A stretch of 64,000 bases of DNA from Schlegelella_A sp965246805 (GTDB taxonomy: Bacteria; Pseudomonadota; Gammaproteobacteria; Burkholderiales; Burkholderiaceae_C), in NCBI GenBank assembly GCA_965246805.1, contig CBDFFO010000007.1:62001-126000 (forward strand). Direction: 5' to 3'. The notes under the pieces were generated by a model. It worked only from the letters and a program-made list of their open reading frames with translations, was not told the origin of the DNA and made no database searches. How positions within the stretch are numbered: position 1 is the stretch's first letter; every line of letters begins with the position of its first letter. The translations under genes were made by a program, and so were the position numbers. This document shows positions 58,328-64,000 of the stretch, piece after piece.

Positions 58328-59127
58328 TGCTGGGCGTGACCGAACGGCGCGAAAAGACCACCACCGCCGCAGCGCTGGCGGGCGAGAACCCTCGCCTCGA
58401 GGCTACCGGTCTCAGCAAATCGTACGGCTCGCGCACCGTGGTGCGCGATGTGCGGCTCGCGGTCGGGCGCGGAGAAGTCGTCGGCCTGCTAGGGCCGAAC
58501 GGCGCCGGCAAGACGACGAGCTTCTACATGATCGTCGGTCTGGTGCGGCCCGACGCCGGCGAGATCACGCTCGAGGGCCGACGCGTCGAGCGCATGCCGA
58601 TCCATCTGCGCTCGCGGCTCGGCCTCTCGTACCTGCCGCAGGAGCCGTCGATCTTTCGCAAGCTCAGCGTCGAAGAGAACATCCGCGCAGTGCTCGAGCT
58701 GCAGGTCGGCGCGACCGGCAAAAAGCTGCCGAAGTCGGTGATCGACCAACGCCTCAACGCGCTGCTGAATGACCTCAGCATCCAGAAGCTGCGCGGCTCG
58801 CCCGCGCCGGCGCTGTCTGGCGGCGAACGGCGACGGGTCGAGATCGCGCGCGCCCTTGCGACCCAGCCGCGATTCATCCTGCTCGACGAGCCGTTCGCCG
58901 GCATCGACCCGATCGCGGTGATCGAGATCCAGCGCATCATCGGTTTCCTGAAGAGCCGCGGCATCGGGGTGCTGATCACCGACCACAACGTGCGCGAGAC
59001 ACTGGGCATCTGCGACCGCGCCTACATCATCAGCGAAGGCCGGGTGCTGGCCGAGGGAACACCGACCGAGATCGTCGACAACGCCGACGTTCGGAAGGTC
59101 TATCTCGGCGAACACTTCAGGATGTAG
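58327..59127 (+). CDS. lptB: LPS-export ABC transporter ATP-binding protein LptB
   Basis: ATPase that powers LPS extraction with LptF/LptG. 266 residues: Walker A GPNGAGKTTS, Q-loop region LSYLPQEPSIFRKL, signature LSGGERRRVEIARAL, Walker B FILLDEPFAGIDPIAV, switch His in LITDHNVRETLG. About 20 residues precede the usual LptB N-terminus. Overlaps lptA (TGATG). Confidence 0.96.
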   Translation: MLGVTERREKTTTAAALAGENPRLEATGLSKSYGSRTVVRDVRLAVGRGEVVGLLGPNGAGKTTSFYMIVGLVRPDAGEITLEGRRVERMPIHLRSRLGLSYLPQEPSIFRKLSVEENIRAVLELQVGATGKKLPKSVIDQRLNALLNDLSIQKLRGSPAPALSGGERRRVEIARALATQPRFILLDEPFAGIDPIAVIEIQRIIGFLKSRGIGVLITDHNVRETLGICDRAYIISEGRVLAEGTPTEIVDNADVRKVYLGEHFRM

Positions 59128-59177
59128 ATGGGGCCCCCCAGTCGCTTCGCTCCTGCCCCCGAGGGGCGCCACCCATC

Positions 59178-59196
59178 GGCTCGGCGGAGCCGAGCC
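59178..59196. repeat. GC-rich hairpin between lptB and rpoN
   Basis: GGCTCGGC-GGA-GCCGAGCC, perfect 8-bp stem, no T tract. The 134-bp spacer also begins with a GGGGCCCCCC run. Confidence 0.55.
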
Positions 59197-59261
59197 TTGG
59201 GCGTGGCTCGATGGGGTTGTCGCTTCGCTTCAGCCGTCGGCGTATGGCGGCCGGTCGTGCG

Positions 59262-60848
59262 ATGAAGGCCTCCCTCCAGGTTCGCCTCTCGCAGCATCTG
59301 GCGCTGACGCCGCAGCTGCAGCAGTCGATCCGGCTGTTGCAGCTGTCGACGCTCGAGCTGCACCAGGAGGTCGAGCAGATGCTCGAGCAGAACCCGTTTC
59401 TGGAAGCCGACGAAGACCATTCGGCGGTGTTCGAGCCGTTGGCCGAGCGCTTGTCGTCGGCCGAACGCGCCGGCGAACGCGAGTCGGAACGCGCGGCGAC
59501 GGAGACCAGCGCCGACAGCGGCAGCGACCACGCCGACGACGGCGCGACGCCGATCGACAACGCCGAATTCGGGAGCACCGACCGCGACGACTGGGAAAAC
59601 GGCACCGAGCGCGAGGACTTCGACGGCATCCGCGAGACCCCGGGCAAGACCCGCACGCAGAACGACGCCGATGACTTCGACGACATCGATCGCGACACGC
59701 CGGTGATGAGCCTGCAAGACCATCTGCGCGCCCAGCTCTCGAGCATGCGGCTCTCGGCAGTCGACGCGGCAGCCGTGATGGTGCTCATCGATTCACTCGA
59801 CGACGAAGGTTATCTGGCCGACACGCTCGAGGAGATCGCCCTGCAGCTGAACGGTGGCGAAGACGGCCATGCGACCACGATGCGCGGCGAAGCGGCCGAG
59901 CAACTGCTCGCGCAGTTGCAGTGCGGCCTGCGCTTTCTGCAGAGCATGGAGCCGACCGGTGTCGGCGCCCGCGATCTCGGCGAATGCCTCACGCTGCAAC
60001 TGCGCGTGCTGCCGCGTTGCGAGGCGCAGACCATCGCGATCATCGTCTGCAAGAACCATCTGCCGCTGCTCGCACGCCGTGACCTGAAGCGCCTGATGGC
60101 CGTGACCGGCGCCGACGAAGACCTGCTGCGCCAGGCGCAGTCGATGATCGTCGCGCTCGAGCCCAAGCCCGGGCGCCCGTTCGCGCGCGCCGAAGCGAAC
60201 ATCATCGTGCCCGACGTGATCGTGCAGAAATCAGGGCGCGGCTGGAAGGTGGTGCTGAATCCCGACGTGATGCCGAAGCTGCGCATCAACGACCACTATG
60301 CGAATGCGATCCGCCAGCAACGCGGTCCGGGTTCTCGCGCGGCGGCCGCCGCGAACGGTGCGAGCGCAGGCCTCAGTTCGCGTCTGCAGGAGGCGCGCTG
60401 GTTCGTGAAGAACATCCTGCAGCGCTTCGACACCATCCAGCGCGTCTCGCAGGCGATCGTCGAACGCCAGAAGAGCTTCTTCACGCACGGCGCGATCGCG
60501 ATGAAGCCGCTCGTGCTGCGCGAGATCGCCGACGAGCTCGGGCTGCACGAATCGACCATCTCGCGCGTGACGACCGCGAAGTACATGTCGACGCCGTTCG
60601 GCACCTTCGAGCTGAAGTATTTCTTCGGCTCGTCGCTCAACACCGATGCCGGCGGCAATGCGTCGAGCACCGCGGTGCGCGCGTTGATCCGCCAGATCGT
60701 CGCGGCCGAGAGCCCGATGAAGCCGCTCTCCGACAGCCAGATCTCGCAGATGCTGGACGAGCAGGGCATTCAAGTCGCACGCCGCACGGTCGCGAAATAC
60801 CGCGACGCGCTGAAGATCGCGCCGACCCAACTTCGCAAGACGATGTAG
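59262..60848 (+). CDS. rpoN: RNA polymerase sigma-54 factor
   Basis: 528 residues from MKASLQVRLSQHLALTPQLQQSI, the standard activator-interacting N-terminus with LEQNPFLE. A long acidic region II follows (about 60-150), then the core-binding region and ILQRFDTIQRVSQAIVERQ. The HTH contains HESTISRVTTAKYM and the C-terminal RpoN box reads ARRTVAKYRD. The chain is longer than E. coli RpoN mainly through the acidic region. Follows lptB, as widely conserved. Downstream hpf and ptsN, usual in proteobacteria, are absent here. Confidence 0.97.
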   Translation: MKASLQVRLSQHLALTPQLQQSIRLLQLSTLELHQEVEQMLEQNPFLEADEDHSAVFEPLAERLSSAERAGERESERAATETSADSGSDHADDGATPIDNAEFGSTDRDDWENGTEREDFDGIRETPGKTRTQNDADDFDDIDRDTPVMSLQDHLRAQLSSMRLSAVDAAAVMVLIDSLDDEGYLADTLEEIALQLNGGEDGHATTMRGEAAEQLLAQLQCGLRFLQSMEPTGVGARDLGECLTLQLRVLPRCEAQTIAIIVCKNHLPLLARRDLKRLMAVTGADEDLLRQAQSMIVALEPKPGRPFARAEANIIVPDVIVQKSGRGWKVVLNPDVMPKLRINDHYANAIRQQRGPGSRAAAAANGASAGLSSRLQEARWFVKNILQRFDTIQRVSQAIVERQKSFFTHGAIAMKPLVLREIADELGLHESTISRVTTAKYMSTPFGTFELKYFFGSSLNTDAGGNASSTAVRALIRQIVAAESPMKPLSDSQISQMLDEQGIQVARRTVAKYRDALKIAPTQLRKTM

Positions 60849-60856
60849 GCACGTTC

Positions 60857-62086
60857 TTGCCGCTGCCGCTCTTCCTGCGCTGCGCCGCTGGCGTCGAAGC
60901 CTTGCTCGCCGACGAGGTGCGAAGGGTCCTGCCGGACGCGCCGGTGGCGATCGAGCGGGGCGGCGTGAAGCTCGAGGGCGATGCGCGCGCGGTGATGATC
61001 CTCAACCTCGAAAGCCGGCTCGCAATGCGCGTGCTGGTCGAGGTGGCCGAAGGCGAGTACCGGCACGAGGCCGATCTGTACGAGCTCGCGTTCGCCGTCG
61101 ACTGGACCGAATGGATCACGCCGCAGCACACGCTGCGCGTCGACACCACCGCGCACCGCAGCCCCCTCACGAGCCTCAACTTCGCGGGCCTGCGCATCAA
61201 GGACGGCGTGTGCGACCGCCTGCGCGACGCGACCGGCGAGCGGCCGAACGTCGAGCTGCGTCATCCCGACCTGCCGCTCGCGTTGCACGTCGGCGAGACG
61301 CGCGCTTCGATCTACATCGACACCTCGGGCGAATCGCTCTTCAAGCGCGGCTGGCGCGAAGACAAGGGCGACGCACCGCTGAAGGAAACGCTCGCCGCCG
61401 CGATGCTGGCGGCCGCCGGCTGGCGCGGCACGCCCGAGCAAGGCGGCGCGCTGCACGACCCGTGCTGCGGATCCGGCACGATCGCGATCGAGGCAGCGCA
61501 GATCGCCTGCGGCATCGCGGCCGGCTCGCAGCGCCGCTTCGCGTTCGAGCGTCTGCTGCCGTTCAGCGATGCCGCGATGCGCGCCGAATGGCAACGCCTC
61601 AAGAGCCACGCGAACTCGCGCGTGCACGCATCGGCGGTGCCGATCTTCGCGAGCGACGTGTCGTTTCGCATGGTCGACTTCGCGCGTCGCAACGCGGCGC
61701 TCGCGGGTGTTCTCGATGCCATCGCCTTCAACGGCGGCGACGCGCTCGAGCGGCCAGCACCGACCATCGACGCATCACTGCACGGCACGTTGATGGTGAA
61801 CCCGCCGTACGGCGGGCGCATCGAGGTCGGCGGCAAGGCGCGCCGGCCTTCGGAAGAAGATCGCGACCTGCCGAGCGATTTCTTCGCCCGCCTCGCGTCG
61901 CATTGGAAGCAGGCCTACACGCAGCATCCGGCCGGCTGGACCGCGTGGGTGCTGAGCCCTGACGCCAAACTGCCGAGCGCGATGCGCCTGAAGGAAACGC
62001 GCCGGGTGCCGATGTGGAACGGGCCGATCGAATGCCGGTTGTTCCGCTTTGATCTCGTGGCCGGGTCGGCGCGCGGATTGCGCTGA
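60857..62086 (+). CDS. THUMP-domain class I rRNA methyltransferase (RlmL N-terminal-domain type)
   Basis: About 409 residues from a TTG. N-terminal THUMP/ferredoxin-like part (LRCAAGVEALLADEVRRVLP ... ESLFKRGWREDKGDAPLKE) then a Rossmann methyltransferase with LHDPCCGSGTIAIEAAQIACG (SAM loop) and catalytic MVNPPYGGRIE. This corresponds to the N-terminal half of E. coli RlmL, which makes m2G2445 in 23S rRNA; the m7G2069 half is absent, as in many non-enteric bacteria. Only 8 nt separate it from rpoN. Confidence 0.88.
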   Translation: MPLPLFLRCAAGVEALLADEVRRVLPDAPVAIERGGVKLEGDARAVMILNLESRLAMRVLVEVAEGEYRHEADLYELAFAVDWTEWITPQHTLRVDTTAHRSPLTSLNFAGLRIKDGVCDRLRDATGERPNVELRHPDLPLALHVGETRASIYIDTSGESLFKRGWREDKGDAPLKETLAAAMLAAAGWRGTPEQGGALHDPCCGSGTIAIEAAQIACGIAAGSQRRFAFERLLPFSDAAMRAEWQRLKSHANSRVHASAVPIFASDVSFRMVDFARRNAALAGVLDAIAFNGGDALERPAPTIDASLHGTLMVNPPYGGRIEVGGKARRPSEEDRDLPSDFFARLASHWKQAYTQHPAGWTAWVLSPDAKLPSAMRLKETRRVPMWNGPIECRLFRFDLVAGSARGLR

Positions 62087-62114
62087 GCAGCCTGAGGTTC
62101 GCTTCCCCGCTTCG

Positions 62115-62870
62115 TCAGCGCGGCACCAGCGCGGCCACGCCGAGCCACGCCATCACGGCGAGCGGCGCGGTGTCGGCGCGCAGCACGCGCGGGCCGAGGT
62201 TCACACGGTCGAAGCCGTGACGGGTGGCGAGCGCTTCCTCCTCGGCCGTGAGCCCGCCCTCGGGTCCGCTCAGCACGAGCAGCGATGACGCTGCGCTGCA
62301 AAGCCCGTCTAGATTCGGCGCATTCGCGTCGACGTCGAGGCTCAACAACCAACGTCGCTGCGATCCGGTCGGGTCGGCAGGCGGCAGGCCATTCAGCCAC
62401 GCGTCGACAGGCGACTGCAGCGCGACCTCGGGCACCAACCACCGGCCGCACTGCTCGCTCGCGGCCACCGCGATGCCCACCCAGTGGCGCTGCTTTGCTT
62501 CATTGCGCTCGCCCTTCAGGCGCAGTACCGAACGCTCGCACATCAATGGCTGGATGTTGTGCACGCCGAACTCGGTGGCTTTCTCGACGAGCGCGTCCAT
62601 GCGGTCGTTGGCGGGCACGCCGAACGCGAGCGTGACGCGGCAGCGGAGCTCGCGGCCAGCATCGGCCATCGCCTCACCGATGCGCAGCGTAACGACCTTG
62701 CGGCCCATCTGCTCGACGACCGCGTGCCACTCGTGGCCGATGCCGTCGAACACGCCGATCGCATCGCCGGGCTGGAGGCGCAACACCTGGACGTGACGTG
62801 ACGGGCCTTCAGGCAGGTCGACGACAGCCCCGCTCGCGAACGGGCCGCTCGCGTGGATGCGGGGCGTCAC
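62115..62870 (-). CDS. rsmE: 16S rRNA (uracil1498-N3)-methyltransferase
   Basis: SPOUT-fold enzyme, about 251 residues. N-terminal PUA-like part (RHVQVLRLQPGDAIGVFDGIG), then SPOUT domain with KATEFGVHNIQPLMCERSV, AVAASEQCGRWLVPEV and the knot motif LVLSGPEGGLTAEEEAL plus NLGPRVLRADTAPLAVMA. GTG 62870 gives a family-like start; TTG 62888 is the alternative. Confidence 0.95.
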   Translation of the reverse strand: MTPRIHASGPFASGAVVDLPEGPSRHVQVLRLQPGDAIGVFDGIGHEWHAVVEQMGRKVVTLRIGEAMADAGRELRCRVTLAFGVPANDRMDALVEKATEFGVHNIQPLMCERSVLRLKGERNEAKQRHWVGIAVAASEQCGRWLVPEVALQSPVDAWLNGLPPADPTGSQRRWLLSLDVDANAPNLDGLCSAASSLLVLSGPEGGLTAEEEALATRHGFDRVNLGPRVLRADTAPLAVMAWLGVAALVPR

Positions 62871-62964
62871 GCGCAGCGCACGGCGCAAGCGGCAGCGGCC
62901 GACGACGTCGTGTTTTCAGGCGCGGTCGCGATGCTCGAGGGCCGAACGCTTCGTCGAGCTTCGA

Positions 62965-63468
62965 TCACCGTGCCGCCTTGTGCGCCCACTCGCGCCACAC
63001 GTCGCGCGCACGGCGTGCGCGGCGCCAGAACGCGGTCGCATGCAGCGCCACCAGAATGCGCGCCCGCGTCTTCCGCCACCCATTCAAAGCCCGCGCGAAC
63101 CAACGGTAGCGCAGCAGTTGCGGCTCGAGCAGCACGAAGAGACGGCCGACGAAGGCGGTGCCGAGCAGCTTGGCAACCACGATGATCGCGATACCTAGAC
63201 CGGCGCGCCCGATGGCGATCAACCACAAGGCCGCGATCTTCACCGGCAGCAGCAGCAACATCGGCGCGAAGAAGAGCGCGATCGCGATCGGCGGCGACGC
63301 CTTGCGGATGAGCGCCTCCACGCGTGCGAGCGGAGGCCACTGAGCGAGCCGCGCTGCCCACGCGGTGAGAGGGCGCCAGCCCCACTCCTCGATGAAAACC
63401 ACCGCCGCGGCGAGCGTGAGCAGCGGCGGTTGCAGCAAGCGCCACAGGCCTTGCAGGAAGGCCCTCAT
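62965..63468 (-). CDS. Conserved-looking inner-membrane protein, unknown function
   Basis: 167 residues with two or three hydrophobic segments (PPLLTLAAAVVFIEEWGW, PIAIALFFAPMLLLLPVKIAALWLI, LGIAIIVVAKLLGTAFVG) and a basic C-terminus rich in Arg and Trp (WFARALNGWRKTRARIL). Resembles a small membrane protein often seen in Burkholderiales but I cannot assign a role. Same strand as rsmE, 94 bp upstream. Confidence 0.65.
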   Translation of the reverse strand: MRAFLQGLWRLLQPPLLTLAAAVVFIEEWGWRPLTAWAARLAQWPPLARVEALIRKASPPIAIALFFAPMLLLLPVKIAALWLIAIGRAGLGIAIIVVAKLLGTAFVGRLFVLLEPQLLRYRWFARALNGWRKTRARILVALHATAFWRRARRARDVWREWAHKAAR

Positions 63469-63572
63469 CGCCGGAACGTGCGAGCGTTCTTCATCGAGCG
63501 ATGGTAGCGAGGCGCGCGACCGGCTCGCGAGCAGGGCCGAAGCCCGACGCGCAGCGCTTCGCGCCTAGGCGT

Positions 63573-64000
63573 TCAGCGCTTGTCGCGCAGCTCTCGCCGC
63601 AGGATCTTGCCGACCGGCGACTTCGGCAGATCGGTGCGGAACTCGATGATCTTCGGCCGCTTGTAGCCGGTGAGGTTGGCTTCGCAGAAGCTGCGCACGG
63701 CCGCTTCGGTGATCGATGGATCCTTCTTGACGATCACCAGCTTCACGACCTCGCCGGTCTTCTCGTCGGCCACGCCGATGGCCGCGCACTCGAGCACGCC
63801 GGGCATGCCCGAGACCACCTCTTCGATCTCGTTCGGGTACACGTTGAAGCCGCTGACCAGGATCATGTCTTTCTTGCGGTCGACGATGCGGAAGTAGCCG
63901 CGCTCGTCGACCATGCCGATGTCGCCGCTCCGGAAGAAGCCGTCGGCCGTCATCGCCTTGGCGGTTTCGTCGTCGCGTTGCCAGTAACCGGCCATCACCT
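63573..64000 (-). CDS. fadD: Long-chain acyl-CoA synthetase, C-terminal part, cut by window edge
   Basis: C-terminal about 142 residues of an ANL-superfamily ligase activating fatty acids to acyl-CoA. Visible motifs: MAGYWQRDDETAKAM, SGDIGMVDERGYFRIVDRKKDMI (hinge and A8 region), GFNVYPNEIEEVV and the A10 Lys in PKSPVGKILRREL. These match FadD (with GFNVYPNEIE) better than short-chain ligases. The N-terminal adenylation part lies beyond the right edge. Confidence 0.88.
   Translation of the reverse strand, partial: VMAGYWQRDDETAKAMTADGFFRSGDIGMVDERGYFRIVDRKKDMILVSGFNVYPNEIEEVVSGMPGVLECAAIGVADEKTGEVVKLVIVKKDPSITEAAVRSFCEANLTGYKRPKIIEFRTDLPKSPVGKILRRELRDKR

Overview
The window is chromosomal DNA from a high-GC betaproteobacterium, most likely Burkholderiales of the Rubrivivax/Leptothrix/Piscinibacter kind. 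This rests on gene content and order: rsmA-surA-lptD divergent from amgK, metX-metW, argS-SPOR-dsbA, lptA-lptB-rpoN, and many FAD proteins, GGDEF proteins and RND pumps. No database search was possible, so the taxonomy is inference. I found no rRNA, tRNA, CRISPR array or complete insertion sequence. Coding is dense and mostly housekeeping.

Layout. 0-4.2 kb: pgpA (cut by the left edge) and thiL on the minus strand, divergent from maeB. 4.4-5.5 kb: a self-contained unit with a promoter, a secreted barnase-type RNase, its barstar inhibitor, a possible 46-residue ORF and a terminator. 5.5-13.3 kb: rsmA-surA-lptD (ribosome and outer-membrane biogenesis), amgK (cell-wall sugar recycling) and a large FAD protein. 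13.3-17.8 kb: an island of visibly lower GC with a BASS-type transporter, a membrane hybrid histidine kinase and, convergent and overlapping its 3' end, a FeeM/autoinducer-synthase-like acyltransferase; palindromes lie upstream of both signalling genes. 18-20 kb: an M20 peptidase and a DUF1579-like protein. 20.3-22.1 kb: an E. coli-type hipBA toxin-antitoxin module with three operator-like sites.

22.2-29.3 kb: a complete RND efflux system (outer-membrane factor, pump, adaptor) with a divergent TetR repressor and an AcrR-like operator. 29.3-38 kb: a metallo-beta-lactamase-fold protein, metX-metW, a predicted fluoroacetate dehalogenase, a GST, purB, pyrF, a porin, a single-domain response regulator and a Crp-family remnant. 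38.2-45.7 kb: an M14 carboxypeptidase, a geranylgeranyl-reductase-type flavoprotein and two tandem M13 metallopeptidases. 45.8-49.3 kb: aceB, an L-2-haloacid dehalogenase and a divergent LysR. 49.4-54 kb: a PsiF-repeat protein, a GGDEF protein and a Ser/Thr kinase fused to a cyclic-nucleotide-binding domain. 54-64 kb: argS, a SPOR protein, dsbA, lptA-lptB-rpoN, two rRNA methyltransferases, a membrane protein and the 3' end of fadD.

A family of GC-rich palindromic repeats recurs at about 23.7, 29.2-29.3, 33.1 and 49.3 kb, mostly between convergent genes; at 23.7 kb it is amplified into an exact 39-nt tandem array. The most promising candidate for an undescribed system is the low-GC acyl-signal synthase / hybrid kinase / transporter island; its function is inferred, not shown.
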